Shown: positions 1-8,308, numbered from the stretch's first letter. The stretch is DNA of 49,520 nt from an uncultured Clostridia bacterium (GCA_947589665.1 CANQBJ010000010.1:1-49520), one strand, 5' to 3'. Program-made: numbers and translations. The notes: generated from the sequence alone by a model not told the origin.

Positions 1-2
1 CA

Positions 3-74
3 AATCAGTTGAAAGAAGATGAAATGACAAATCAAATGACACTAGAAGATATAGACCCGTTTGATAGAAAATAA
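3..74 (+). CDS. 3' end of an IS200-type (Y1) transposase, partial
   Basis: An open frame enters from the left edge and stops at TAA 72-74. Only the last 23 residues are visible, ending in LEDIDPFDRK. The pattern of a charged NQ/ED stretch, then a short hydrophobic step and DPF near the very C terminus is what I remember of IS200-like TnpA tails in Clostridia. That recognition is from memory and rests on few residues. No catalytic motif (HUH or Tyr) is in the window. The hairpin-rich DNA that follows supports an insertion-sequence end. It could instead be the tail of an unrelated protein. Confidence 0.4.
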   Translation, partial: NQLKEDEMTNQMTLEDIDPFDRK

Positions 75-177
75 ATAAGCCCGTTCTAACGGGCAGCAGG
101 CAAAGATGTTTCGCAAATGCCAGTTAAAAGTATGCCTTTAGGCATTGCTAGTATAAAGAGCCTTAAAGGCGCATATG

Positions 178-201
178 AAAAACCCCCGGTTTGACCGGGG
201 G
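178..201 (-). terminator. Rho-independent terminator of the ACT-domain gene
   Basis: Read on the minus strand, a 7-bp GC-only stem (CCCCCGG/CCGGGGG, 183-201) is followed by TTTTT (182-178). It lies about 20 bases past the stop codon of the minus-strand ACT gene. It may double as the right-end hairpin of the upstream insertion sequence. Confidence 0.7.
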
Positions 202-222
202 ATATTTATTGTAAGCGCTTGC

Positions 223-582
223 CTATACAATTTCGCAGCCATTGCTTTCAAGAGCCTGCACGGCTTTTTTGAAGCTTTCTTCTTTGACGAATACATAGTC
301 CGTATTATATGTAGACACTACGAAAATACCTATATTATTTTCGGCAAGTATTGTTGAAATTTTTGCAAGAATGCCTATAAGGGAGAAGTCCAATATTCCC
401 TCTATTCTAAATCCTTTCCAGCCCTTGCTTACATCTGTGGTATTATGGGGTATATTTTCCTCTGTGCATACAACGGAGATTTCCTCGTCTGTTACTGCGG
501 CAAATGTATATTCCTTGTTTATACTTTCGATTTTATCGACCTTGCATATGGCAAAGCTGTCCTTAAGAAGTTTGATTTTCAT
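223..582 (-). CDS. ACT-domain protein (119 aa)
   Basis: A small cytoplasmic protein. The C-terminal half, about residues 55-119, reads as an ACT fold: a strand (GFRIEGILDF), a helix (LIGILAKISTILAENNIGIF), a strand (VVSTYNTDYVFV) and a final helix. ACT domains bind amino acids and act as allosteric sensors; stand-alone members of this size with an unrelated N-terminal half (ACT_7/COG3603-like) have no assigned ligand. The start is well set: GGAGG lies 8 bases upstream of the ATG. It has its own promoter and is divergent from the aldolase gene, which could mean joint control but proves nothing. The ligand is unknown. Confidence 0.85.
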   Translation of the reverse strand: MKIKLLKDSFAICKVDKIESINKEYTFAAVTDEEISVVCTEENIPHNTTDVSKGWKGFRIEGILDFSLIGILAKISTILAENNIGIFVVSTYNTDYVFVKEESFKKAVQALESNGCEIV

Positions 583-600
583 AGCATTACCTCCGTATAT

Positions 601-629
601 ATTTTAACAGCTTTCTATGGTTATGTAAA
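601..629 (-). promoter_or_regulatory. SigA-type promoter for the ACT gene
   Basis: On the minus strand TTTACA (629-624), a 17-base spacer and TAAAAT (606-601), about 20 bases upstream of the ATG. It is back to back with the aldolase promoter; the two -35 boxes are only 13 bases apart. Confidence 0.65.
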
Positions 630-642
630 CTTAAAATTTCTG

Positions 643-671
643 TTGAAGAGTACATAGAAATGTGATATACT
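643..671 (+). promoter_or_regulatory. SigA-type promoter for the aldolase gene
   Basis: TTGAAG (643-648), 17-base spacer, TATACT (666-671). The first in-frame ATG, at 683, would lie only 11 bases past the -10 box and has no ribosome site; this supports a start further in, at 704. Confidence 0.65.
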
Positions 672-703
672 TATAGAAATTTATGCAGAAGGAGGAATAT
701 AAA

Positions 704-1678
704 TTGGGTAAAAAAGGCAACCTTATGTCAGTAAGACACGACATAAAGGTACTGGATGCAACAATAAGAGACGGGGGACTTGTAAATGATTTTTATTTTG
801 ATGATGAATTTATAAGAGATCTGTATAAAGCGAATGTAGATGCAGGCGTGGACTATATGGAGTTCGGCTACAAGGCATCAAAGGACCTTTTTGACGAGAA
901 TAAATTCGGCAAGTGGAAGTTCTGTGACGAACAGTCCATAAGGGACATAGTTGGGGACAACGACACCGATCTTAAGATATCCGTTATGGCGGATGTAGGC
1001 AGGACAAACTATAAAAGAGATATAATACCTCGTTCCGAAAGCGTTATAGATATGGTAAGAGTTGCCACATACATAAACACTATTCCCGCAGCTATCGACA
1101 TGGCGGAGTATTGTCACAAACAGGGCTATGAGACCACAGTAAACATTATGGCGATATCCAATGCCAAGGAAAGCGATATGAAGCAGATGCTTGAATTACT
1201 TGGACAGAGCAGCGTAGAAGCTATATATCTTGTAGACAGCTACGGCGCTCTTTATCCCGAACAGATAAGGGAAATAGCGGATATGTATCTGGAATACGGC
1301 GAAAAGTACGGCAAGAGCATAGGCATACACGCTCATAATAATCAACAGCTTGCCTTTGCCAACACTATTGAGGCTCTTGGTCAGGGTGTAAGCTATCTGG
1401 ACGCCACTATGTCAAGTATGGGCAGAGGAGCGGGCAACTGTCCTATGGAGCTGCTTATAGGATTTTTGCAAAATCCCAAGTACAACATACTTCCTGTACT
1501 CAAGTTTATAGAAAAACAGATAATAAAGCTTAAGAATGAGGGCATTACATGGGGCTATGATATTCAGTATCTCCTTACGGGCAGATTTAATCTGCATCCG
1601 TCCTCAGCCATTTCCTTTACAAAGGATAAGAGAACAGATTATGCTACATTCTACAGCGAACTTCTAGATAAGGAATAA
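704..1678 (+). CDS. HMGL-like (DRE-TIM) aldolase-domain protein
   Basis: A TIM-barrel enzyme of the HMG-CoA lyase/4-hydroxy-2-oxovalerate aldolase superfamily, 324 aa. The N-terminal signature DATIRDGG carries the metal-binding Asp and catalytic Arg. GIHAHNNQQLA holds the HxH metal ligands, and SSMGRGAGNCPMELL matches the conserved GxGRxAGN loop. Such enzymes make or break C-C bonds next to a keto group using a divalent metal; the substrate here is unknown. There is no isopropylmalate-synthase regulatory domain and no acyl-CoA partner nearby. I chose the TTG at 704, with GGAGG at 691-695 eight bases upstream. The ATG at 683 lies upstream of that ribosome site, and ATG 725 is a second choice. 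Confidence 0.85.
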   Translation: MGKKGNLMSVRHDIKVLDATIRDGGLVNDFYFDDEFIRDLYKANVDAGVDYMEFGYKASKDLFDENKFGKWKFCDEQSIRDIVGDNDTDLKISVMADVGRTNYKRDIIPRSESVIDMVRVATYINTIPAAIDMAEYCHKQGYETTVNIMAISNAKESDMKQMLELLGQSSVEAIYLVDSYGALYPEQIREIADMYLEYGEKYGKSIGIHAHNNQQLAFANTIEALGQGVSYLDATMSSMGRGAGNCPMELLIGFLQNPKYNILPVLKFIEKQIIKLKNEGITWGYDIQYLLTGRFNLHPSSAISFTKDKRTDYATFYSELLDKE

Positions 1679-1689
1679 AATCAACAGGG

Positions 1690-1739
1690 ACTGTCGCACT
1701 AAGCATTAAAGAAAATAAGCTATTGCGGCAGTTTTTTTT
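1690..1739 (+). terminator. Terminator after the aldolase gene
   Basis: ACTGTCGCA at 1690-1698 pairs, with one G:U, to TGCGGCAGT at 1724-1732, and is followed by eight T. The loop is long (about 25 bases). Confidence 0.6.
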
Positions 1740-1749
1740 GATTTTTTTA

Positions 1750-2022
1750 AAATTTTTGTTTATAGGAATAGGTTCGACCTCTCAGTCAGCCCCGCTTAAA
1801 TATATCTTTATTCAAGTTTATTGACGTGGGCTGACAGCTCCCCTTGCGAAGGGGAGCTTTAGGTGGGTGCCTTTCAAAGTCGCTTAAATAGTTTAAAAAG
1901 CAATAATTTTGCATATATCACAGCATTGCGGTAAATAACCTCCCCTAGCGTCAGCGTCGGAGGGGAGGGGGACCAACCGAAGGTTGGTGGAAGGGTCGTT
2001 TTTCTACGCTAAACAAAAATTT
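1750..2022 (+). repeat. Interspersed repeat A, copy 1
   Basis: A non-coding, hairpin-rich element bounded by inverted ends AAATTTTTGTTTA (1750-1762) and TAAACAAAAATTT (2010-2022). Inside are CTCCCC...GGGGAG, CCTCCCCT...AGGGGAGG and CCAACCGAAGGTTGG hairpins. The core, including GCGGTAAATAACCTCCCCTAG, recurs in copy 3 at 49027-49362; a more diverged core recurs at 45136-45316. It fills most of the gap between the aldolase and DUF1189 genes, and no ORF spans it. Confidence 0.85.
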
Positions 2023-2061
2023 AATCCGATAGCCCCTTTTTGATTAAAATTTCAAAAGCTG

Positions 2062-2090
2062 TTGTAAAATTCCGTGAAATATTGTATAAT
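2062..2090 (+). promoter_or_regulatory. SigA-type promoter for the DUF1189-dnaX-recR-thyX unit
   Basis: TTGTAA (2062-2067), 17-base spacer, TATAAT (2085-2090), 28 bases upstream of the chosen ATG. No terminator is seen before thyX ends, so it probably drives five genes. Confidence 0.7.
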
Positions 2091-2118
2091 AAAATAGATT
2101 ATGGATTGGAGGTCTATT

Positions 2119-2889
2119 ATGAATTTTTTTAAACAAATGACAGCGGCTATATATAAATTTGAAAGCTATCCGACTCTTATGATGAACAAGGCGTCAAGGG
2201 TAATAGGATATCTTATTATATTTACAATACTGACAACGGTTATATCCCTTGCGCCTCTTGGCATCAAGTATGTACAGCTGGGCGGTATGAAAGGTCTTAC
2301 AGACAAGTATATCCCTGAGTTTTCCCTTGCAGATGGCAAGCTCACCTGTGAAAAAATAGATGTTGACAATAAGGACACGGGCTTAAGAGTGCTTATAGAT
2401 ACGGCAGGCGATGTAAATGAAAATACGGCAAGCGGCTATACCTTCTATATAGTTGCTGACAGCGGCGATTTGTATGTAGGCAACGGTGTGCAGAAGCAGA
2501 GCTTTCATTTTGCCGATATAAAGGACAGCATAACAAGTACGGATGTAAAGAATATCCTTAACAGCGGCGGCTTTAAGGTAATGATATTCAGTATATTTAT
2601 AATAAGCCTTATAATTTCTCTTCTCATAGGTACGGCTATAAATATTCTTGTACTTGCCCTTATAGCCAACCTTATAAATATGATATTCACAAAGGCACAG
2701 GTAAAATTCGGTCAGCTTATGACGCTGGCAGTATATGCAAGGACATTTCCCAACATACTTGCTTTGGTTGTTGGACTTGTGGGTTTCAGCTACAGCGGTA
2801 TTATTACATGGGGAATTGCCATTACATATATGTATATAGGACTTAAGAATTACAAAAAGGGCAGCGGTATTATCATAGCAGAGCTATAG
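2119..2889 (+). CDS. DUF1189-type membrane protein
   Basis: 256 aa. One membrane helix at about residues 27-48 is followed by a roughly 100-residue soluble segment, probably outside the cell. Then come three or four helices in the C-terminal third (about 150-185, 200-222 and 225-248). This topology and length fit the DUF1189 family of Firmicutes, whose function is unknown. The ATG at 2119 is preceded by GGAGG at 2108-2112 with a 6-base spacer; the ATG at 2101 lies upstream of that site. The gene ends 12 bases before dnaX and so is probably its operon partner. Confidence 0.75.
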   Translation: MNFFKQMTAAIYKFESYPTLMMNKASRVIGYLIIFTILTTVISLAPLGIKYVQLGGMKGLTDKYIPEFSLADGKLTCEKIDVDNKDTGLRVLIDTAGDVNENTASGYTFYIVADSGDLYVGNGVQKQSFHFADIKDSITSTDVKNILNSGGFKVMIFSIFIISLIISLLIGTAINILVLALIANLINMIFTKAQVKFGQLMTLAVYARTFPNILALVVGLVGFSYSGIITWGIAITYMYIGLKNYKKGSGIIIAEL

Positions 2890-2901
2890 GAGGTGTGCCT
2901 T

Positions 2902-4491
2902 ATGGCATATCAGGCATTGTACAGACGCTTAAGACCACAGCGCTTTGAGGATGTTGTGGGACAGGAGCATATTGTCAGAACCCTTAAAAACCAGATAGAA
3001 CAGGGCAGGATAAATCACGCTTATCTTTTCTGCGGTACCAGAGGCACGGGAAAGACTACTACCGCCAAGATATTTGCAAGAGCCATAAACTGTATTTCAG
3101 ACCACGGCGCAAAGCCTTGCAATAAATGTGAGGTATGTCAGTCTATACTCAAAGATGCCAATGTAAATGTAGTGGAAATAGACGCTGCCAGCAACAACGG
3201 TGTTGAGAATGTCAGGACTATTATAGACGAGGTAAAATACCCGCCTACAGACTGTAAATATAAGGTATATATAATAGACGAGGTGCATATGCTTTCTGCA
3301 AGCGCCTTTAACGCTCTTCTTAAGACTCTTGAAGAGCCGCCGGAGTACGCAGTGTTCATACTTGCGACTACAGACCCTCAGAAAATGCCTGTTACAGTGC
3401 TTTCAAGATGTCAGCGCTTTGATTTCCACAGGATAAGCAAGGAGGATATGACCTCTGTTCTGAAGGAATATATTGTAAACGAAGGCGCTGATGTTACAGA
3501 CGAGGCTGTAGATTATATAGCCGAGGTATCCGACGGCGCCATGAGAGATGCCCTTAGCATACTGGATCAATGTATAAGCTTTTACTTTGACAGACAGGTG
3601 ACTGACAAGGAGGTAAGAGAGGTAGTCGGCGCAGTTGATACCTCTGTTTTCTTTGAACTGATAAATGCCGTAAACGATGGCAACTGTGGAGCCTGTATGG
3701 ATATTATAGACAGAATAGTACAGCAGGGCAGAGATATATCCCAGTTTGTAAACGATGTCATAACACATCTGAGAAATCTCCTTCTTGCAATATCCATAGG
3801 TAAGGAAAGCAGGGCTCTGGACTATTCAAAAACCTATATAGACAAGCTAAAGGCGCAGGGCAGTGCAGTAGGCTATGATTATCTCATAAGCCTTATAAAC
3901 AGCTTTTCACAGCTTAGCAGCGCCATTAAATACAGCTTTAATCCGCGTATACTTCTGGAGGTATGCGTCATAAAGGCTTGCAATCCTGTTAATGACTATG
4001 ATACGGGCAGTATTGACAAAAGGCTTAAGGAGATAGAAAATAAGCTTGAAAACGGCATACCTGCCCCGAAGATGACAGATAAAAAGCCCAAGGAGGAAAA
4101 GCCCAAGGAGGCTGCACCTGCTGTAATAGAAAAGGCGGTTCCAGAGGATATCAAAAATGTTATAAACACCTGGAAAAAGTTTGTAAAAAGCCTTGATAAA
4201 GGAATATTAAGGTCCATACTTGCAAATGTCAAGCCCTCATATATAGACGAAGGCTTTCTGACAATAGTTTGTGTAAACAACGGTCCCAGAATAAATGTGG
4301 AAAATCACCTTTCTGAAATAAAGGAGCTTCTGAAAAGCTTTTTCGGCAGGGAATTTGCCGTAAAGACTATGACGGAGGAACAGTACAATATCCGTCATAC
4401 AGAGAAATACGGCGCTAGGGACGAAAACATAAAGGTCCTTACAAAGGATGATTATACAAAGGTCTTTGGTGACATAGTCACATTTGAATAG
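2902..4491 (+). CDS. dnaX: DNA polymerase III subunit gamma/tau
   Basis: Clamp-loader ATPase of the replicative polymerase, 529 aa. The AAA+ module shows Walker A GTRGTGKT (residues 45-52), a four-Cys zinc site (C64, C73, C76, C79), Walker B DEVH (126-129) and the SRC sensor (168-170). A charged Lys/Glu/Pro linker near residues 390-420 separates it from a C-terminal domain. That domain is shorter than in the longest tau forms. The ATG at 2902 follows AGGAGG at 2888-2893; a GTG at 2893 overlaps the ribosome site and is rejected. dnaX-ybaB-recR is a classic bacterial order. Confidence 0.97.
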   Translation: MAYQALYRRLRPQRFEDVVGQEHIVRTLKNQIEQGRINHAYLFCGTRGTGKTTTAKIFARAINCISDHGAKPCNKCEVCQSILKDANVNVVEIDAASNNGVENVRTIIDEVKYPPTDCKYKVYIIDEVHMLSASAFNALLKTLEEPPEYAVFILATTDPQKMPVTVLSRCQRFDFHRISKEDMTSVLKEYIVNEGADVTDEAVDYIAEVSDGAMRDALSILDQCISFYFDRQVTDKEVREVVGAVDTSVFFELINAVNDGNCGACMDIIDRIVQQGRDISQFVNDVITHLRNLLLAISIGKESRALDYSKTYIDKLKAQGSAVGYDYLISLINSFSQLSSAIKYSFNPRILLEVCVIKACNPVNDYDTGSIDKRLKEIENKLENGIPAPKMTDKKPKEEKPKEAAPAVIEKAVPEDIKNVINTWKKFVKSLDKGILRSILANVKPSYIDEGFLTIVCVNNGPRINVENHLSEIKELLKSFFGREFAVKTMTEEQYNIRHTEKYGARDENIKVLTKDDYTKVFGDIVTFE

Positions 4492-4529
4492 GCTTAAAAT
4501 TATATCAAAATAAATGGAGGTAAATAATA

Positions 4530-4877
4530 ATGGCTAAAGGATTTAACGGCGGTTTCGGCGGTATGAATATGAATAACCTTATGAAACAGGCTCAGAAAAT
4601 GCAAAGGCAGATGGAACAGGCGCAGCAGGACCTGGAAACAAAGGAATTTGAGGTAACAAGCGGCGGCGGTGCTGTTAAGGTAACTATTACAGGCAAAAAA
4701 GTAATAAAGGCTATAGAGATAGACCCTGATGTAGTTGATCCCGACGATGTTGAAATGCTGCAGGACCTTGTTATGACAGCCGTAAATGAGGCTATACGTC
4801 AGGCAGACGAGGCAGCTGCCTCTGCTATGGGCGGCATAGCGGGAGGCTTAGGCGGAGGAATGCCCGGTTTATTCTAG
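4530..4877 (+). CDS. ybaB: YbaB/EbfC nucleoid-associated protein
   Basis: 115 aa. Small dimeric DNA-binding protein of the YbaB/EbfC family. The N terminus has a Gly/Met/Asn-rich head and then a coiled helix ([18 protein letters not shown]). The core strands [15 protein letters not shown] and the [16 protein letters not shown] segment are family hallmarks. A Gly-rich tail ends the protein. It lies between dnaX and recR, as in most Firmicutes, which suggests a link with recombination or replication that is not settled. GGAGG precedes the ATG. Confidence 0.95.
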   Translation: MAKGFNGGFGGMNMNNLMKQAQKMQRQMEQAQQDLETKEFEVTSGGGAVKVTITGKKVIKAIEIDPDVVDPDDVEMLQDLVMTAVNEAIRQADEAAASAMGGIAGGLGGGMPGLF

Positions 4878-4889
4878 GAGTGGATAGAT

Positions 4890-5486
4890 ATGAATTACTA
4901 TGGCGACTCAGTCAATAAGCTTATAGAACAGCTTTCAAGACTTCCGGGAATAGGCGGAAAGTCTGCGCAGCGTCTTGCCTTCCATATAATAAATATGCCA
5001 AAGGAGGAGGCAAAATCTCTTGCGGAAAGTATCATACAGGCTAAAACAGAGGTAAAGTACTGTTCTGTATGCTGCAATCTAACAGACAGCGACCCCTGTG
5101 CCATATGCTCGGATCAGAGAAGGCAGAGAGATGTTATAATGGTCGTTGAAAATCCCAGGGATATGGCAGCCTATGAAAAGACAAAGGGCTACAAGGGGCT
5201 TTATCACATACTTCATGGCGCCATAGCCGTTACAAAGGGAATAGGTCCTGAGGATATAAGGATAAGAGAGCTTGTACAGAGGCTGGACGAGAGTATAAAA
5301 GAGGTCATAATAGCTACAAATCCTACGGTAGAAGGGGATGTAACTGCCGTATATATAAGTAAAATTTTAAAGCCCTTGGGCGTCAAGGTGACAAGGATAG
5401 CCAACGGTGTGCCTGTAGGCAGCGATCTGGAGTATGTAGACGAGGTCACACTTTCAAGGGCATTAGAGGGCAGAAGTGAGATGTAA
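4890..5486 (+). CDS. recR: Recombination mediator RecR
   Basis: 198 aa, the usual length. An N-terminal helix-hairpin-helix region ([16 protein letters not shown]) precedes a four-Cys zinc finger (C58, C61, C70, C73). A Toprim domain follows, starting at [12 protein letters not shown], and [11 protein letters not shown] carries its second acidic motif. Works with RecO (and RecF) to load RecA at gaps. Starts 12 bases after ybaB. Confidence 0.97.
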   Translation: MNYYGDSVNKLIEQLSRLPGIGGKSAQRLAFHIINMPKEEAKSLAESIIQAKTEVKYCSVCCNLTDSDPCAICSDQRRQRDVIMVVENPRDMAAYEKTKGYKGLYHILHGAIAVTKGIGPEDIRIRELVQRLDESIKEVIIATNPTVEGDVTAVYISKILKPLGVKVTRIANGVPVGSDLEYVDEVTLSRALEGRSEM

Positions 5487-5498
5487 AGGAGAAATACT

Positions 5499-6128
5499 AT
5501 GCGAGTTATAGAACCGTCATATATCATAGAGGAAGAATTGGACCCTCAAAGAATGATGAAAACAATAGAGCGTGCTGGCAGGACCTGTTATAAAAGTGAA
5601 AGCAAGATATCAGATGGCAGCGCCGAGAAATTTATAGCAAACATTATTGGCAGAGGTCACGAATCCGTAATAGAACACGAGAAGATCACAGTCAGATTTA
5701 TATGTGACAGAGGTGTTACCCATGAGCTTGTAAGGCACAGAATTGCAAGCTATTCACAGGAAAGCACCAGGTATTGCAACTACTGTAATGACAAATTCGG
5801 CAATGAGCTTACATTTATACGTCCGTGCTTTTGGGACGAGTCAACAGAGGACGGCAGGGCTAAAATGGCAGTATGGAGAGAGGCTATGGAGAATATAGAA
5901 AAGGAGTACAATCAGCTTATTTCCATGGGCGCAAAGCCCGAGGAGGCAAGGAGCATACTCCCCAACAGCCTTAAGACAGAAATTGTTGTGACTATGAATT
6001 TAAGAAGCTGGCGCCATTTCTTCGAGCTCAGGACATCAGAAAGGGCTCATCCTCAGATAAGGCAGATAGCCAATGCTCTTCTGGCAGAGCTTAAGACACA
6101 GCTGCCTGTTATATTCGGCGATCTGTAA
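5499..6128 (+). CDS. thyX: Flavin-dependent thymidylate synthase
   Basis: 209 aa. The ThyX signature RHRX7S is complete: R79-H80-R81 to S89, in RHRIASYSQESTR. It makes dTMP from dUMP using FAD, NADPH and methylene-tetrahydrofolate, yielding THF rather than DHF. The C-terminal LRSWRHFFELR is also typical of the family. It sits 12 bases after recR and is the last gene of the unit. No thyA is in the window. Confidence 0.96.
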   Translation: MRVIEPSYIIEEELDPQRMMKTIERAGRTCYKSESKISDGSAEKFIANIIGRGHESVIEHEKITVRFICDRGVTHELVRHRIASYSQESTRYCNYCNDKFGNELTFIRPCFWDESTEDGRAKMAVWREAMENIEKEYNQLISMGAKPEEARSILPNSLKTEIVVTMNLRSWRHFFELRTSERAHPQIRQIANALLAELKTQLPVIFGDL

Positions 6129-6218
6129 TATCTGAAGGGCTGCGGCTCAAGAACGGAACAAAGTAACCGTATATTGCATCAGTCCGACTGATACCCTATA
6201 AAATATAATAATAAATTG

Positions 6219-6256
6219 AAAAAGTGGGCTGCGCTGTAATGCGATACCCACTTTTT
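6219..6256. terminator. Bidirectional terminator between thyX and the LysM-G5 gene
   Basis: AAAAAGTGGG (6219-6228) pairs with CCCACTTTTT (6247-6256). There is a T-run on the plus strand and, because the stem is A/T-ended, also on the minus strand. It sits between two convergent genes. Confidence 0.8.
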
Positions 6257-6264
6257 ATATATGC

Positions 6265-7392
6265 CTATTCTTCTTCCGAACTGCTGTCGTCGTCACTGCT
6301 GTCGCTATTGTCGGTGCTTCTTTGTACATAGGTGCCTATTTCGACTATTCTGTTTACAGGCTTTTCCGTGATGTTCTCTGAGGTCACAGGATCGCCTATC
6401 TGCTCACCGTTTATATAAGGTGTTCTGGTAGTGACCTCCTTCTTTCCGTTTTTGCCTTCCTGCCTTACTCTTGAATATGAGGAGGGCTGAGAACTGTTTT
6501 CCTGAGTTACTGTCTGATAGGGTATATCCTGGGTTTCGGTAGTTACCTTAAATGTCCTTATGGCAAGAGTCGGAACGGTTGATATAGTCTTTATCTTCTG
6601 ACCTATCTGCAATTTAGTCTTTGTAGCCTCGGTTATGGAAGGATTTGCGGCAAGAAGCTCGCTTTCTGTCATACCTGCTTGAGCAGCTATACCGCCAAAG
6701 CTTTCCCCTTGTACAACTGTATGCTCTCTTTCAACTGTCTTTGTAGTGCTGAGTAGCTTAACTGCCTCTTCTACGGTGCTTACCTCCTCGGAATCCACAA
6801 AGGTAGAACCTGTATTTATCTTTATGGCAAACTGTGGCTCTGATGTTCCCGGAGGACAAGCGTAATTATCCAGTATAGTCTGCAGTACCTTTCTCGCCTC
6901 TTCCACATTGGAAACTATAGCCATTTCCTTGTCCTCTACAAGTATTGTGGTTGCCTCCTGCTTGTAGCTTACGGCTTTGCATACATTTGCAATTACCTGC
7001 TCGGTGTTCTTGGATACGTTTCTGAAAAGAGAGTTTACAGGCTTAAGACTAATGGTATCCGTTATCTCTATATTGTTTCCCGCATCCTCCTTAAGCTTTG
7101 CCAGAACAAGGGCATTCAGCTCCTGCTCCGTTGTTTTCATATCCTCTATGCAGCCTACGGTCTCACCGTTTACCATAATGGCAAGAGCGTTCTTGTAAAG
7201 GGCAATATATGCGCAAAGAGCGGCTATTATAAGCAATATTATAATTATTATGATAGCCTTTCCGTTTACGGAACGGCGCCTCTTTCTTGTGTAGGCGCTT
7301 GATATATTGTCGGGCTGAAGAGGGAATATCATGGGCCTTGAGGTCTTTTCCTTAAACCTCAAGGGCTTATTGGTTCTGTTTACAGGGGGCAT
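6265..7392 (-). CDS. Membrane-anchored LysM-G5 domain protein
   Basis: 375 aa. A basic cytoplasmic N terminus (RKRRR) is followed by one membrane helix at about residues 46-66, so the rest lies outside. About 70-215 is a region without a firm match. A LysM fold comes next (VVQGESFGGIAAQAGMTESE to LQIGQKI), then a G5 domain (from about TFKVTTETQDIPYQTV to IVEIGTYV), and a Ser/Asp/Glu tail. LysM binds peptidoglycan; G5 is common in cell-wall and resuscitation-promoting proteins and spore hydrolases. No catalytic domain is seen, so a wall-binding or spore-related structural role is the most I can infer. ATG 7392 was chosen; the GTG nine bases upstream overlaps the AAGGAG site. Confidence 0.85.
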   Translation of the reverse strand: MPPVNRTNKPLRFKEKTSRPMIFPLQPDNISSAYTRKRRRSVNGKAIIIIIILLIIAALCAYIALYKNALAIMVNGETVGCIEDMKTTEQELNALVLAKLKEDAGNNIEITDTISLKPVNSLFRNVSKNTEQVIANVCKAVSYKQEATTILVEDKEMAIVSNVEEARKVLQTILDNYACPPGTSEPQFAIKINTGSTFVDSEEVSTVEEAVKLLSTTKTVEREHTVVQGESFGGIAAQAGMTESELLAANPSITEATKTKLQIGQKIKTISTVPTLAIRTFKVTTETQDIPYQTVTQENSSQPSSYSRVRQEGKNGKKEVTTRTPYINGEQIGDPVTSENITEKPVNRIVEIGTYVQRSTDNSDSSDDDSSSEEE

Positions 7393-7452
7393 AACGCACA
7401 CTCCTTATCTATATCAAACAATGCTTATATTTCAATTATATTACAGTTTATA

Positions 7453-7481
7453 ATTATAAGGTAAAAATGTTTTTATTGCAA
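7453..7481 (-). promoter_or_regulatory. SigA-type promoter for the LysM-G5 gene
   Basis: On the minus strand TTGCAA (7481-7476), 17-base spacer, TATAAT (7458-7453), about 60 bases upstream of the ATG. Confidence 0.65.
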
Positions 7482-7657
7482 GTAGAAAATGATTACATTT
7501 TCATTAAAATATATTAATAATTTAGGAACAGTTATTTATAAAATATTATAATAAATAACGATTATTTTTTAGGATAATATTCGTAATAAAAAAACACCAA
7601 AATGCGGAGGCTCACCGATCCTTTAGCACTTAAATTAAAAAAATTTTATTTTTGCTA

Positions 7658-7686
7658 TTGACAAAGAGATAAAAAAGTTGTAAAGT
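7658..7686 (+). promoter_or_regulatory. SigA-type promoter of the feo operon
   Basis: TTGACA (7658-7663), 17-base spacer, TAAAGT (7681-7686). The -35 is perfect and the -10 weak, as expected of a regulated promoter. The leader to the first ATG would be about 125 bases. Confidence 0.6.
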
Positions 7687-7698
7687 ATTATTGTTAAG

Positions 7699-7769
7699 TT
7701 AGTCAATGCTAATCAAGTTATACAAGGCTTATACAATAAGCGACTGCTAATCGGGTTAACTGTCGCTTA
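7699..7769 (+). promoter_or_regulatory. feo leader: candidate operator and hairpin
   Basis: Just past the -10 box lies TTAG-N6-CTAA (7699-7712), an interrupted palindrome of the kind used by DtxR/MntR-type metal repressors. That assignment is a guess. Then TAAGCGAC (7737-7744) pairs perfectly with GTCGCTTA (7762-7769). The motif GCTAATC occurs twice here and once more in front of feoB. Confidence 0.35.
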
Positions 7770-7818
7770 CGTTGTAGGCGGTAGCTGATTGGCATATTTT
7801 AGCGGGAGGTGACATATA

Positions 7819-8028
7819 ATGCCCTTGACAATGGCATCGGTAGGAGAAAAAAATATCGTAAAGAATATAAGCGGTAAGGAAGAAATAAGACATTTTCTTG
7901 AAAGCCTCGGCTTTGTCAGCGGAAGTGAGGTAACTGTTGTCAATGAGATGGCGGGGAATGTTATTGTAAATGTAAAGGACACCCGTGTTGCCATAAGCAG
8001 ATCTATGGCTAACAAAATTATGGTATAA
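7819..8028 (+). CDS. feoA: FeoA-domain protein, first copy
   Basis: 69 aa, SH3-like FeoA fold. It shows the typical FLESLGFVSGSEVTVV turn and ends with an AISRSMANKIMV strand. FeoA proteins help the ferrous iron channel FeoB. GGGAGGTGA stands 7 bases before the ATG. It differs clearly from the second FeoA, so it is not a recent duplicate. Two feoA genes ahead of feoB is a common arrangement in Clostridia. Confidence 0.92.
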   Translation: MPLTMASVGEKNIVKNISGKEEIRHFLESLGFVSGSEVTVVNEMAGNVIVNVKDTRVAISRSMANKIMV

Positions 8029-8043
8029 AGTGAGGAGCGAGCT

Positions 8044-8265
8044 ATGAAAACATTGAGAAACGCTAAGATCGGCGAGACCGTAAGGGTCGTAAAGCTGGAC
8101 GGCGCAGGCGCAGTCAAGAGAAGAATTATGGATATGGGCATTACAAAGGGCATAGACGTATATGTGCGTAAGGTTGCACCTTTGGGAGACCCTGTTGAGG
8201 TAACGGTAAGGGGCTATGAGCTTAGCCTGAGAAAAGCTGATGCCGAAATGATATTGGTAGAATGA
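8044..8265 (+). CDS. feoA: FeoA-domain protein, second copy
   Basis: 73 aa. Closer to the canonical FeoA pattern than the first copy: KRRIMDMGITKGIDVYVRKV then APLGDPVEVTVRGYELSLRK. Starts 15 bases after the first feoA with a GAGGAG site. Followed by a strong hairpin before feoB, so transcript levels of the feoA genes and feoB may differ. Confidence 0.95.
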   Translation: MKTLRNAKIGETVRVVKLDGAGAVKRRIMDMGITKGIDVYVRKVAPLGDPVEVTVRGYELSLRKADAEMILVE

Positions 8266-8270
8266 TATGG

Positions 8271-8299
8271 TATCGGAACGGTGTTCCGATAAATTTTTT
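8271..8299 (+). terminator. Hairpin with T-run between feoA and feoB (attenuator candidate)
   Basis: TATCGGAAC (8271-8279) pairs perfectly with GTTCCGATA (8283-8291), then AATTTTTT. It is inside the operon, so it is either a partial terminator or a regulated one. Confidence 0.6.
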
Positions 8300-8308
8300 A
8301 AAAGTGGG

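Larger units (their letters stand above)
3..202 (+). mobile_element. Putative right end of an IS200/IS605-type element
   Basis: After the stop at 74 there is a run of small perfect hairpins: 79-94 (GCCCGTTCTAACGGGC), 133-144 (TGCCTTTAGGCA), 160-170 (GCCTTAAAGGC) and 183-201 (CCCCCGG/CCGGGGG). IS200/IS605 elements end in subterminal imperfect palindromes rather than inverted repeats, and this string has that look. The exact right boundary is not visible without an empty site. The last hairpin may equally be the terminator of the minus-strand ACT gene. Confidence 0.4.
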
